Assembly (NCBI GenBank): GCA_003864575.1
Contig: BHES01000007.1
Coordinates: forward strand, 1-58,675
Direction: 5' to 3'
Source of the DNA: Enterobacterales bacterium
GTDB lineage: Bacteria > Pseudomonadota > Gammaproteobacteria > Enterobacterales > Enterobacteriaceae
Length of the DNA: 58,675 bases
Translations under genes and position numbers: made by a program
In this document: positions 46,775 through 55,767 of the stretch, one piece after another
How positions within the stretch are numbered: the stretch's first letter is position 1
Layout of the letters: each line of letters begins with the position of its first letter
The notes under the pieces: model-generated
Databases searched by the model: none
Told to the model about the DNA's origin: nothing
The model's input: the letters and a program-made list of their open reading frames with translations, nothing else

Positions 46775-47563
46775 ATGTGCAGTACCTGTGGTTGTGCCAG
46801 CGGCGAACTTCGGATTGAAGGCGTCAACAACGAACATTCTCATCACCATTCTCACGACACAACCAATCACTCTCATCCGCATGAACATTCGCACGGTGTG
46901 CCTTTTGCGCCGCGTCGGTTGATTGATATCGAAATGGATGTGTTGGCGAAAAATAACCACATTGCCGCCCACAACCGCGAGCATTTCGCGCAGGCGTCAA
47001 TTCTGGCACTCAATCTGGTCTCCAGCCCCGGTTCGGGTAAAACGACGTTGCTGACCAGCACATTGACGCGCCTTGTGTCTCAATTTGACTGCGCCGTGGT
47101 GGAGGGTGATCAGCAGACGACCAACGATGCTGACCGTATCCGTGCGACGGGCGTTCCGGCGATTCAGGTGAATACCGGCAAAGGCTGCCATCTCGATGCG
47201 CAGATGGTTCACGATGCCGTGCATCAACTGGCACCGAAAAATAACAGCCTGCTGTTTATCGAAAACGTCGGCAATTTGGTGTGTCCGGCCAGCTTTGATC
47301 TTGGCGAACGTCATAAAGTCGCCGTGCTATCCGTCACGGAAGGCGAAGACAAACCGCTGAAATACCCGCATATGTTTGCCGCGTCGCGTCTGATGATCCT
47401 CAATAAAATCGACCTGCTGCCTTACGTCACTTTTGACGTCGACATCTGTATCGCCAATGCGCGTCAGGTGAACCCTGAGATTGAAGTGATTCAACTTTCG
47501 GCCACCACCGGCGAGGGCATGGACCAGTGGCTGGCGTGGCTGGAGCAGCAGCGATGTGCATAG
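46775..47563 (+). CDS. hypB: Hydrogenase nickel incorporation GTPase HypB
   Basis: A GTPase metallochaperone for nickel insertion. The N-terminal CSTCGC motif (high-affinity nickel site) is followed by a histidine-rich stretch with ten His between residues 21 and 40 ([20 protein letters not shown]). The G-domain has [11 protein letters not shown] (G1), [29 protein letters not shown] and NKIDLLPY (G4). It has 262 residues (E. coli 290). The His-rich arm probably stores nickel, in keeping with the linked NiCoT permease. Its 3' end overlaps hypC by 10 bp. Confidence 0.97.
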   Translation: MCSTCGCASGELRIEGVNNEHSHHHSHDTTNHSHPHEHSHGVPFAPRRLIDIEMDVLAKNNHIAAHNREHFAQASILALNLVSSPGSGKTTLLTSTLTRLVSQFDCAVVEGDQQTTNDADRIRATGVPAIQVNTGKGCHLDAQMVHDAVHQLAPKNNSLLFIENVGNLVCPASFDLGERHKVAVLSVTEGEDKPLKYPHMFAASRLMILNKIDLLPYVTFDVDICIANARQVNPEIEVIQLSATTGEGMDQWLAWLEQQRCA

Positions 47564-47832
47564 GCATTCCAGGACAAATCGTCGCGCTGCACCTACAGCA
47601 GCCTGATCACGCCTGGGCAGAAGTGTGCGGCATGCGCCGCGAAGTGAATATAGCGCTGGTTGGCGGTGACAACCGTGAAGCGTTAATCGGCTGCTGGGTG
47701 CTGATCCACGTCGGTTTTGCGCTCAGTAAACTTGATGAGCAAGAAGCGCAGGAAACCCTGGCAGCGCTGCACGCTATGGAAGAAGTGGAAGCCGACGTCG
47801 CGTTATTCCTTGGAAGGGGAGAGGTAAGATAA
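47554..47832 (+). CDS. hypC: Hydrogenase maturation chaperone HypC
   Basis: A small chaperone that, with HypD, carries the Fe(CN)2CO unit and guides it to pre-HycE. The N-terminal [10 protein letters not shown] carries the essential Cys2. [20 protein letters not shown] is the conserved OB-fold/helix segment. ATG 47554 is used because Cys2 must follow the initiator Met; upstream in-frame codons are ignored. It has 92 residues (E. coli 90). It overlaps hypB by 10 bp and hypD by 1. Confidence 0.96.
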   Translation: MCIGIPGQIVALHLQQPDHAWAEVCGMRREVNIALVGGDNREALIGCWVLIHVGFALSKLDEQEAQETLAALHAMEEVEADVALFLGRGEVR

Positions 47833-48986
47833 TGCGTTTTGTCGATGAATTTCGTGACCCACAGCTGGCTAAAACGCTGATCGAGAGGCTGCATCAGCGT
47901 GCGGCTCAACTGCCTTACACCGCCGAAAAACCGATGCAGATAATGGAAGTGTGCGGCGGCCATACCCACGCCATTTTTAAATTTGGGTTGGATAAACTGC
48001 TGCCGCCACAGCTGGAATTTATCCACGGGCCGGGCTGCCCGGTGTGTGTGTTACCGATGGGACGCATCGACGCCTGCTGCGAAATTGCTGCGCATCCGGA
48101 GGTGATTTTTTGCACCTTTGGCGACGCACTGCGGGTACCCGGCAAACAGGGTTCGTTGCTACAGGCACGCGAACGCGGCGCGGATGTGCGGGTGATCTAT
48201 TCGCCGCTCGATGCGTTAAAACTGGCGCGGGAAAATCCGCAGCGTAGCGTGGTGTTTTTTGCTCTGGGTTTTGAAACCACGCTGCCGGTGAGTGCCGTCA
48301 CGCTGCAACAGGCGCGCCGCGAAGGGCTAACTAACTTCAGCGTGTTCTGCCAGCACATCAGCCTGATCCCAACGTTGCGTAGTTTGCTGCAACAAGACGA
48401 CGTGCGCATCGACGCCTTTCTCGCTCCCGGTCATGTCAGCATGGTGATCGGCACGGCGCCGTATCACTTCATCAATCAACAATTCGGCAAGCCGCTGGTG
48501 GTCAGCGGATTTGAGCCGCTGGATATCTTGCAGAGCGTGTTGATGCTGGTGGAACAATTTTGCGAGGCATCGTGTAAAACCGAAAACCAGTACCGCCGCG
48601 TGGTGCCTGAAGAGGGTAACCTGCTGGCACAGAACGCGATGCGAGAGGTATTTGTCCTTTCCGGCAGCAGCGAATGGCGCGGTCTGGGGCTGATTAAAGA
48701 CTCTGGAATTAAACTTACCGACGCCTATGTGACCTTCGATGCCGAGCGGCGCTTTTGCCCGCAGGCGCAGTCGGTAGCGGACGATCCTCGCGCACGCTGT
48801 GGCGAAGTGCTGACCGGACGCTGCAAACCCCATCAGTGCCCGTTGTTTGGCACCGGCTGTACGCCGCATAACGCGTTCGGTGCGCTGATGGTGTCGTCTG
48901 AAGGGGCTTGCGCGGCGTGGTATCAGTACCGGCATCGGGAAAATCTAACCCTGCAAATGGAAGACAATCAGAAGGTGGCAGTATGA
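47832..48986 (+). CDS. hypD: Hydrogenase maturation protein HypD
   Basis: The 4Fe-4S scaffold on which the Fe(CN)2CO moiety is assembled. The motifs are MEVCGGHTHAIFKFGL (active Cys), HGPGCPVCVLP, GFETTLP, GFEPLDILQS, and the C-terminal cluster ligands in CGEVLTGRCKPHQCPLFGTGCTP (key CxxxxxxC-HQCPLFG-C). It has 384 residues (E. coli 373). It shares ATGA with hypE. Confidence 0.97.
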   Translation: MRFVDEFRDPQLAKTLIERLHQRAAQLPYTAEKPMQIMEVCGGHTHAIFKFGLDKLLPPQLEFIHGPGCPVCVLPMGRIDACCEIAAHPEVIFCTFGDALRVPGKQGSLLQARERGADVRVIYSPLDALKLARENPQRSVVFFALGFETTLPVSAVTLQQARREGLTNFSVFCQHISLIPTLRSLLQQDDVRIDAFLAPGHVSMVIGTAPYHFINQQFGKPLVVSGFEPLDILQSVLMLVEQFCEASCKTENQYRRVVPEEGNLLAQNAMREVFVLSGSSEWRGLGLIKDSGIKLTDAYVTFDAERRFCPQAQSVADDPRARCGEVLTGRCKPHQCPLFGTGCTPHNAFGALMVSSEGACAAWYQYRHRENLTLQMEDNQKVAV

Positions 48987-50011
48987 GTGATCGCAATCAT
49001 AATGAAGTGGTGACAATGGCGCACGGCAGCGGCGGGCGGGCAATGCAGCAGATGATTGAACGTATGTTCATGAGCGCGTTCGACAACCCGTGGCTCAATG
49101 AGCGCGAAGATGGCGCACGGCTTAGCCTGGCTGAACTCAGCCGTGAGGGCGACAGTCTGGCGTTCACCACCGACAGCTATGTCATCGATCCGATTTTTTT
49201 CCCCGGCGGCAATATTGGCAAACTGGCGGTCTGCGGTACGGCTAACGACTTGGCGGTCAGCGGTGCGACCCCGGCCTATCTTTCTTGCGGATTTATTCTG
49301 GAAGAAGGATTACCGCTCAGTGACTTGCAGGCCATCGTCAGCACCATGGCGCAGACCGCGCGCGAGGCGGGTATTGCGATTGTGACCGGTGATACCAAAG
49401 TGGTGCAGCGCGGTGCGGCGGACAAAATATTTATTAATACCGCAGGCATTGGCGTGATCCCGACTACGGTGAAGTGGGCGGCGAAAACGATACGGGCCGG
49501 AGACAAAGTGATCGTCAGCGGTACGCTCGGCGATCACGGTGCAACGATCCTCAATTTGCGTGAACAGCTGGGCATGGATCTCAGCGTGCAAAGTGATTGC
49601 GCCGTACTGGCACCGATGGTCGCGCCATTGCGGGCAATAACCGGCGTACACGCTTTACGTGATGCCACGCGCGGCGGGGTCAACGCCATCTTGCACGAAT
49701 TCAGCGAGGCCAGCGGTTTCGGGATTTGCATCGACGAAAATGCCTTGCCGGTGAAATCTGAGGTGCGTGGGATCTGCGAACTGCTCGGGCTGGAACCTCT
49801 GAATTTTGCCAACGAAGGCAAGCTGGTAGTCGTGGTTGACCCGCAGGCAGAAGCGGCCGTGTTGAATGCCTTACATCAACATCCTCTGGGACGTGATGCG
49901 GCGACTATCGGCGAGGTGACAGAAAATCCGCAGGTCTGTTTGCGCGGTGTGTTGGGTGTTACCCGTCAGCTGATGTTGCCGCATGCGGAGCCGTTACCCC
50001 GCATTTGTTGA
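48983..50011 (+). CDS. hypE: Hydrogenase maturation protein HypE
   Basis: A PurM/ThiL-fold ATPase that dehydrates the HypF-donated thiocarboxamide on its C-terminal Cys to thiocyanate. The N-terminal TMAHGSGGRAMQQMI motif, TDSYVIDPIFFPGG, GTANDLAVSGA, GDTKVV and DATRGG are family hallmarks, and the chain ends PRIC with the modified cysteine. It has 342 residues. Its ATG overlaps the hypD stop; earlier in-frame codons lie inside hypD and lack a site. Confidence 0.97.
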   Translation: MSDRNHNEVVTMAHGSGGRAMQQMIERMFMSAFDNPWLNEREDGARLSLAELSREGDSLAFTTDSYVIDPIFFPGGNIGKLAVCGTANDLAVSGATPAYLSCGFILEEGLPLSDLQAIVSTMAQTAREAGIAIVTGDTKVVQRGAADKIFINTAGIGVIPTTVKWAAKTIRAGDKVIVSGTLGDHGATILNLREQLGMDLSVQSDCAVLAPMVAPLRAITGVHALRDATRGGVNAILHEFSEASGFGICIDENALPVKSEVRGICELLGLEPLNFANEGKLVVVVDPQAEAAVLNALHQHPLGRDAATIGEVTENPQVCLRGVLGVTRQLMLPHAEPLPRIC

Positions 50012-50127
50012 TCTCGACAGGGAATGACCTGCGATGAAAGGGGTAGAATTTTGTTATGTACCCCGTTGACAGAATTCTTGCTACACAATCTACGTGATTG
50101 GAAAAACAGGTATCCAGAGCAAATGCT

Positions 50128-52230
50128 ATGCAGAGTGCAACAATGAGCATCACAAAACACAAAGGTATACTGGAACTGACGCGCACGTTGCTGCTGCAAC
50201 AGACCATGACATCGCTGTTGGAGACCCTGACACAGGTGGTGCAAAGCGCCGGTATCGCTGATGCCGTCACGCTGGTGCTGTTTGACAACAATAACAGCCG
50301 TGTGAGCTTTTACGGAATTGATCCCCATCACCAGCCGGTCAATTATGAAGATGAAACCCTGCTGGCGACCGGTCCTGTGCGTTCTTTGCAGAACAATCCA
50401 AAAATGCAGGTCTGGCGTCGGGAAGCGCTCTATTTACGTTATCCACAACTGGCGGCGCTGAATTTGTATCCCTCGTTTACCGGTTATTGTCTGGTGCCTT
50501 TGCTGGCGTCTTCTGGCCTGCTCGGCGGCTGCGAATTTACCCGCCAGCAGGAACACGCTTTCAGCGATGAAGATAAAGCCGGTTTGCATGAACTCTGTAT
50601 TTTGGCTGCCATCGCGGTTGAACAAATTCAGCTGCGCGAAAAAGCACTGTTTCAGCAAGCCCAGTTGCGACATGAGCGCGATGATTTCCGCATTCTTGTC
50701 GATATCACCAACGCCGTGCTGTCCAAACTGGATCTCGACGAACTGACCGGCGAAATTGCCAAAACGATCCACCACTTTTTCCATCTCAACGCCATCAGCA
50801 TTGTATTGTGCGATGCTGACAAAGAGAGCGAGCAGGCCAGCGTCTACGCCACGCACTATGTACAGCAGCATGTCGCCGAACGCGAGCAGTCGCGCATGAT
50901 ATTGGCCGGCACGCTGGAACAGCAGGTGATGAACAGCGGTGAAATGCTGCTGACTAACGTGCGGCCAGCGCACGATGAGGAAAGCGAAGAGAGCACGCTG
51001 TTCCAGCTTTTGTGGCGAGACCAGACCAAAACGCAGTGTATTTTACCGTTACGTTTCGGCCACAAAACGCTGGGGGTGCTGAAGCTGGCGCAGTGCCAGC
51101 CGGACAATTTCAACACTGCGAATCTGCTGGTGCTTCAGCAAATTGCCGAGCGTATCGCGATTGCCGTGGATAACGCGCTGGCCTATCAGGAAATTAAAAG
51201 CCTCAAGGAGAAGTTGCAGCACGAGAATCTCTATCTGACCGAACAGATCAACAATGATAACCCGGACTTCAGCGACATTGTTGGGCGCAGTAACAGCATG
51301 TCTGCCGTGCTCAAACAGGTCGAAATCGTCGCGAAAAGTGATTGTTCGGTGCTGATCCTCGGCGAAACGGGGACAGGTAAAGAGCTGGTTGCCCGCGCGA
51401 TCCACAATCTTGGCGATCGTCGCGATCAGCGCATGGTTAAAATGAACTGTGCGGCGATGCCAGCGGGTCTAATGGAAAGTGATTTGTTTGGCCATGAAAA
51501 AGGCTCGTTTACCGGTGCGACTGCGCAACGCATGGGGCGCTTTGAGCTGGCTGACAAAGGCACGCTCTTTCTTGATGAAGTGGGTGAAATTCCGCTGGAG
51601 TTGCAACCTAAGCTGTTACGAATTTTGCAGGAGCGGGAATTCGAACGGGTTGGCGGTAACAAACTGATTTCAGTTAATGTGCGGATGATTGCGGCGACCA
51701 ACCGTGATTTGCAGCAGATGGTGGCCGACAAAGAGTTTCGCAGCGATCTGTTTTACCGGTTGAACGTCTTCCCAATCATCATTCCGCCGCTGCGCGAGCG
51801 CCCGGAAGATATCCCGCAGTTGGTCAAATTCCTCACCTATAAAATTGCCAAACGCATGAAGCGCACCATTGACAGCATTCCTGCCAGCACGCTGCGTCAT
51901 TTGAGCCAAATGCCCTGGCCTGGCAATGTGCGCGAGTTGGAAAATGTGATTGAACGCGCTGTGTTGCTGACACGCGGTACGGTGCTGGATTTGCAACTGC
52001 CAGAGCTGAACTATTCGCTGTCGATAACGGCGCCTGTCGTTCCTGCTGCCGTTTCTTCAGAGGCTGAAAAGCCGCTGATGAGCGAGGGCGATGAGCGCGA
52101 GCACATTATTGCCGTGCTCAAAGAGACTAACGGCGTGGTCGCTGGTCCGCGCGGCGCAGCGCAGCGTCTTGGATTAAAGCGCACCACGCTGCTGTCGCGG
52201 ATGAAGAAGCTCGGGATCACGACCCATTAA
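50128..52230 (+). CDS. fhlA: Formate-responsive sigma-54 activator FhlA
   Basis: The transcriptional activator of the FHL regulon; it senses formate through its N-terminal part. Two GAF-type domains (about residues 15-190 and 190-360) include YEDETLLATGPVRS and RDDFRILVDITNAVLSKLD. The AAA+ domain has the Walker A GETGTGKELVA, the sigma-54 loop GSFTGATAQR, Walker B LFLDEVGEI and the arginine-finger segment FRSDLFYRLNVFP. The C-terminal HTH is RGAAQRLGLKRTTLLSRMKKLG. The start is uncertain: ATG 50128 gives 700 residues, ATG 50143 would give 695 (E. coli 692). A TTGACA at 50066 may be part of its own promoter; otherwise it reads through from hyp. Confidence 0.96.
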   Translation: MQSATMSITKHKGILELTRTLLLQQTMTSLLETLTQVVQSAGIADAVTLVLFDNNNSRVSFYGIDPHHQPVNYEDETLLATGPVRSLQNNPKMQVWRREALYLRYPQLAALNLYPSFTGYCLVPLLASSGLLGGCEFTRQQEHAFSDEDKAGLHELCILAAIAVEQIQLREKALFQQAQLRHERDDFRILVDITNAVLSKLDLDELTGEIAKTIHHFFHLNAISIVLCDADKESEQASVYATHYVQQHVAEREQSRMILAGTLEQQVMNSGEMLLTNVRPAHDEESEESTLFQLLWRDQTKTQCILPLRFGHKTLGVLKLAQCQPDNFNTANLLVLQQIAERIAIAVDNALAYQEIKSLKEKLQHENLYLTEQINNDNPDFSDIVGRSNSMSAVLKQVEIVAKSDCSVLILGETGTGKELVARAIHNLGDRRDQRMVKMNCAAMPAGLMESDLFGHEKGSFTGATAQRMGRFELADKGTLFLDEVGEIPLELQPKLLRILQEREFERVGGNKLISVNVRMIAATNRDLQQMVADKEFRSDLFYRLNVFPIIIPPLRERPEDIPQLVKFLTYKIAKRMKRTIDSIPASTLRHLSQMPWPGNVRELENVIERAVLLTRGTVLDLQLPELNYSLSITAPVVPAAVSSEAEKPLMSEGDEREHIIAVLKETNGVVAGPRGAAQRLGLKRTTLLSRMKKLGITTH

Positions 52231-52234
52231 GCGA

Positions 52235-52282
52235 ATCCGCCAATCATGTGAGTCAGCGTTTTAGCTCTAACCATTGGCGGAT
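52235..52282. other. 10-bp perfect inverted repeat at the fhlA/EAL gene junction
   Basis: ATCCGCCAAT (52235-52244) and ATTGGCGGAT (52273-52282) are exact reverse complements across a 28-nt loop. The right arm lies within the 3' end of the EAL gene. There is no T-run, so it is not a classical terminator; it may block read-through between the convergent genes or be coincidental. Confidence 0.35.
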
Positions 52283-53794
52283 AAATTCTTCTGGTGGCAT
52301 AGGTTTACCGAAGAAATAACCCTGTAGGTAGTCCAGACGGTAAGGCGCCAGATAGTCGACTTGAGTTTGGGTTTCGATCCCTTCGGCCACAATCACCATA
52401 TCCAGGCGTTTTGCCAGCGCGATGACGTTATCGACAATATGGCCGGAGAGGGCGTCAGTACCGATGCGGCCAATAAAACTTTGGTCAATCTTCAGGAAGT
52501 CGATGTGGAATTTTTGCAGATAGGTCAGGCTGGAGTGGCCGGTGCCAAAGTCATCCAGGGCAATCAGCACCCCGAGCCGCCGCAAGGCTTTGAACAGACT
52601 GTCTGTGGTGTCACTGGGAACGATAAGCTCCCGTTCGGTCAACTCCAGCACCAAAATAATGGGTTTGGCTTTGAAGGCATCGATAAAGGCTTTGCAATCT
52701 TGTAACAGGCTAAAATCTTTAAAATGACTGGCACAGATGTTAAACGCGAAATGGAAGTGATCCGGTAATTGAGTTGCCAGCGGCGCATAAACGTCACGGG
52801 TTTTTGCCATCATCTGGCGGGTCATCTCGACAATCAAACCACTCTCTTCGGCCAGAGGAATGAAGTGGTAGGGCGGTCTCAAACCCATCTGCGGATGTTG
52901 CCAGCGCATCAGTATTTCACACCCTGTCAGTTGGTGATGGGTACCATCCACGACCGGCTGGACATACGGAATGAACTCCTGATTAGCGATACCCGCCTTG
53001 ATCATCGCCAGTGGCGTGCCGACACGCCCGAGCGCCATAAAGGTAATAAAACCGACAAACAGACCCAGCATGGGGAAGAGAAACAGGCTGATAGGCGAAT
53101 AATCAAGCACGTAGCGCCAATGGCTGGAGTGATGAACAAATGCCACGACCTGATAAGGGTAATGCGCGGAATTACGCTGGATCCTTTCACCCATATTGTT
53201 GTTATCCGTTTTATGCACTTTGCCCTGGGCATCCATCCACTGGTCGCCAATTTGCAGCGTCATTTGGGAGTGGGTGCTCAACAGGTTAAGAATATTGTGC
53301 AAGTAATAACCGTCAACGCCAATCAGAATACTGTTTTCGCCGTGGAGGTCACGGAAAGCAATCAGTGGATGATTGGGGGTGATTTCATTACCACTCATCA
53401 GCAATAGCCGGTTATCTACATAATGATTATTGTCAATCACCCCGCTGCGGGGGCCAAACAGCGCCGTACAATAGATATTTTTACCGCGTTCGGTGGCCAA
53501 ATTAATGGTGCGAACGTTCGGCACTATCGCAATTTGGCGGCGCAGTTCCAGCACCACGTCCTGAGTACAAGGTTTACCCAGATAAGGTTCAACGGCTTTT
53601 GCGGCTTTCTGGGCATTCGCGAGCATCATATCAACCTGTTGTACGGCCATACCGAGGCGTTCCTGCGCATCGCTATTCAACCCTTGCGAGGTTTGCCAGG
53701 ACACAGAAAAAATACCCAATGCGACGATCAGCAAAAAGGCGATAATCGATGCGGCGATGCGAGTACGTGTTTTATTGATATTGGCTCGGAACAA
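52253..53794 (-). CDS. Membrane cyclic-di-GMP phosphodiesterase with CSS-type sensor and EAL domain
   Basis: An inner-membrane enzyme predicted to hydrolyse c-di-GMP. One helix (about 13-33) precedes a periplasmic sensor (about 34-235), and a second helix (about 236-256) precedes the cytoplasmic EAL domain. The sensor resembles the CSS domain of enteric PdeB/C/D/G/N proteins: both cysteines are present (Cys76, Cys109), but CSS itself reads CTA. EAL reads EIL (CEILMRWQHP). The metal and catalytic residues look complete: NICASHF, LELTEREL, LDDFGTGHSS, FLKIDQSF and VAEGIET. It has 513 residues. The gene occupies the place where E. coli has mutS next to fhlA. Confidence 0.9.
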   Translation of the reverse strand: MFRANINKTRTRIAASIIAFLLIVALGIFSVSWQTSQGLNSDAQERLGMAVQQVDMMLANAQKAAKAVEPYLGKPCTQDVVLELRRQIAIVPNVRTINLATERGKNIYCTALFGPRSGVIDNNHYVDNRLLLMSGNEITPNHPLIAFRDLHGENSILIGVDGYYLHNILNLLSTHSQMTLQIGDQWMDAQGKVHKTDNNNMGERIQRNSAHYPYQVVAFVHHSSHWRYVLDYSPISLFLFPMLGLFVGFITFMALGRVGTPLAMIKAGIANQEFIPYVQPVVDGTHHQLTGCEILMRWQHPQMGLRPPYHFIPLAEESGLIVEMTRQMMAKTRDVYAPLATQLPDHFHFAFNICASHFKDFSLLQDCKAFIDAFKAKPIILVLELTERELIVPSDTTDSLFKALRRLGVLIALDDFGTGHSSLTYLQKFHIDFLKIDQSFIGRIGTDALSGHIVDNVIALAKRLDMVIVAEGIETQTQVDYLAPYRLDYLQGYFFGKPMPPEEFIRQWLELKR

Positions 53795-54014
53795 AGGGAA
53801 TCCTGTACAGATGAATGAGCGTAAAAGGATAGGCTAAATATAACCTATTTTGGAAAATGAGTTTTTAAAAACAGGCCACTACGTATTTTTTTTCAGAACA
53901 GGTCGCCGGTGGTTTTGTACGGTTTCGCCCTCGTCCGATTCCTTTAGCGGCGTAAAATTTGTAGGATCATTCTTTATGCTTTTCATTTGGCATGACGATT
54001 TAAAGGATTGAGCA

Positions 54015-55025
54015 ATGCTATCCCGATTGAAAATTATTCTCCCCGCTGCAGTGCTTTCCTTGTTTCTTAGCAACAGCGCACTGGCCGATGCGCCGTCTTA
54101 CGGACCGCAATTGCAAGGATTTGATTACCCGTATCCTCTTAAGCACTACGCGTTTAATTCGCAGGGTGAAACCTTGCAGATGGGTTACATGGACGTTGCG
54201 CCTCTTGGCCATAAAAATGGCCAGACAGTGGTGCTGATGCACGGTAAAAATTTCTGTGCAGCCACCTGGGGCGATACCATCAAGGCGCTGATCGGCAAGG
54301 GATACCGGGTGATTGCGCCAGACCAGATAGGTTTTTGTACCTCTACGAAACCCGGACATTATCAGTACAGTTTCCAGCAACTGGCGACCAATACCCATGA
54401 GTTGCTGAAAAGTCTCAATATTAAGAAATCAGTGATTGTCGGGCACTCCACCGGCGGTATGCTGGCAACGCGATACAGCCTGATGTTTGCCCCGGAAGTG
54501 TCGAAACTGGTGATGGTAAACCCGATAGGCCTGGAGGACTGGAAGGCTAAGGGCGTGCCGTACCGCACGGTCGATCAATGGTATGACCGGGAGTTAAATA
54601 TCACGGCGGACAGCATTCGTGAGTACGAGTTGAAAACCTATTATGTCAATCAATGGAAACCAGAATATGACCGTTGGGTCGACATGTTGGCAGGGCTAAA
54701 CAACGGGCCGGGACATAAGCTGGTGGCTTGGAACTCGGCGCTGATTTACGACATGATTTTCACGCAGCCGGTAGTGTATGAATTTAAAAATCTGCAAGTG
54801 CCCACCACGCTGATGATCGGGACGTCGGACACGACTGCGATTGGCAGTGACATCGCTTCGCCAGCGGTGAAAGCCAAACTCGGCAATTACAAAGTGCTGG
54901 GCAAGCAGGCGGCAAAAATGATCCCGCACGCTCACCTGATCGAGTTCAAAGGGTTGGGGCACGCCCCGCAAATGGAAGAACCGGCGAAGTTTAATGCTGC
55001 ATTACTGAAAATTCTGGGTCGATAG
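54015..55025 (+). CDS. Exported alpha/beta-fold hydrolase
   Basis: A periplasmic or secreted serine hydrolase of unknown substrate. The signal peptide MLSRLKIILPAAVLSLFLSNSALA is cleaved before DAPSYG. The oxyanion region is VVLMHGKNFCAATW, and the nucleophile elbow GHSTGG places Ser near 144. A candidate acid lies in LMIGTSDTT and the catalytic His in FKGLGHAPQME near 315. It has 336 residues. It is a single gene, with a terminator at 55043 shared with padC. AAGGATTGAGC precedes the ATG. The family includes epoxide hydrolase and haloperoxidase-like enzymes; nothing here decides between them. Confidence 0.88.
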   Translation: MLSRLKIILPAAVLSLFLSNSALADAPSYGPQLQGFDYPYPLKHYAFNSQGETLQMGYMDVAPLGHKNGQTVVLMHGKNFCAATWGDTIKALIGKGYRVIAPDQIGFCTSTKPGHYQYSFQQLATNTHELLKSLNIKKSVIVGHSTGGMLATRYSLMFAPEVSKLVMVNPIGLEDWKAKGVPYRTVDQWYDRELNITADSIREYELKTYYVNQWKPEYDRWVDMLAGLNNGPGHKLVAWNSALIYDMIFTQPVVYEFKNLQVPTTLMIGTSDTTAIGSDIASPAVKAKLGNYKVLGKQAAKMIPHAHLIEFKGLGHAPQMEEPAKFNAALLKILGR

Positions 55026-55042
55026 ACATAACGGCCTGCTGA

Positions 55043-55082
55043 TAAAAACGCCCGCTGCGGTCACCCCGGCGGGCGTTTTTTT
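55043..55082. terminator. Bidirectional terminator between the hydrolase gene and padC
   Basis: AAAAACGCCCGC pairs with GCGGGCGTTTTT across a 13-nt loop, with A- and T-runs on both sides. Confidence 0.92.
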
Positions 55083-55106
55083 ATGGCGAGATTTCTCAGG
55101 CGTTGA

Positions 55107-55613
55107 TTAACGTAAACCCGCCGGGAAATCCTTCGGTAATTCGCTGGCGGCGCAGTTGATCACGGTTTCATTATTTTCACCGCAGTCACGCACAAAAGTA
55201 ATGGTGGCGAATTCGTCGATCACTTCCGTCGGATAGGCCGGTCCTGCGTCACGCAGCGCCTGCATTTCAGCAATATGTTCGTTCTGGAAACAAACGGTTT
55301 TTTCCGGGTTGTTCATCACCCAGCGTGGGAAGAAAATGGTGCCGTGGAACACTTTATCGGCCAGATTAACGCTCAGGCTGACATCGGTACCGGTCGGTTC
55401 AGTCCATGAAATTTTGTAGATATCTTTGCCAATGCGCACGATGTACGCCTGTTGGTCTTTTACCCAGCGGTTAGCGACCAGCCCGCTGTGGATGCGGTAA
55501 TCAAGGGTGTTGGCGTTTTTGACATAGATTTCATAGTTCCAGCCGTTGTCGTAGGTGTAAACCAGATGTTTGCCCACGAAACCACTCAGGTCATTTTTAT
55601 CAATATTGCTCAT
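55107..55613 (-). CDS. padC: Phenolic acid decarboxylase
   Basis: Decarboxylates plant hydroxycinnamic acids (p-coumaric, ferulic, caffeic) to 4-vinylphenols without a cofactor, a detoxification step. The sequence is strongly conserved: LSGFVGKHLVYTYDNGWNYE, DYRIHSG, ISWTEPTGTDVSL with the catalytic Glu, FHGTIFFPRWV and YPTEVIDEFATITFV. ATG 55613 (MSNIDKNDLSG) has GAGGAG 8 bp upstream and gives 168 residues, the usual length. It is divergent from a LysR regulator with a palindromic operator between them, suggesting induction by its substrates. Confidence 0.95.
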   Translation of the reverse strand: MSNIDKNDLSGFVGKHLVYTYDNGWNYEIYVKNANTLDYRIHSGLVANRWVKDQQAYIVRIGKDIYKISWTEPTGTDVSLSVNLADKVFHGTIFFPRWVMNNPEKTVCFQNEHIAEMQALRDAGPAYPTEVIDEFATITFVRDCGENNETVINCAASELPKDFPAGLR

Positions 55614-55703
55614 GGTATTTCTCCTCAAAAACTCGGTTGTCTTGCGATGAGGTGATCCTACGCTTTCATTTTTTAAATAAAAAACGCTGATTCATGATAA
55701 AAA

Positions 55704-55722
55704 ACATCTAAAATTTAGATGT
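55704..55722. promoter_or_regulatory. LysR-type operator between padC and its regulator
   Basis: ACATCTAAAATTTAGATGT is a perfect palindrome with 9-bp arms and a one-base centre, and it contains the LysR T-N11-A motif. It is about 90 bp from padC and 46 bp from the regulator ATG, the classic position for divergent control and autoregulation. Confidence 0.78.
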
Positions 55723-55767
55723 GATAATCACCGTATTTGACAGAGTTAACCTTTGAGGGAGAGACCG

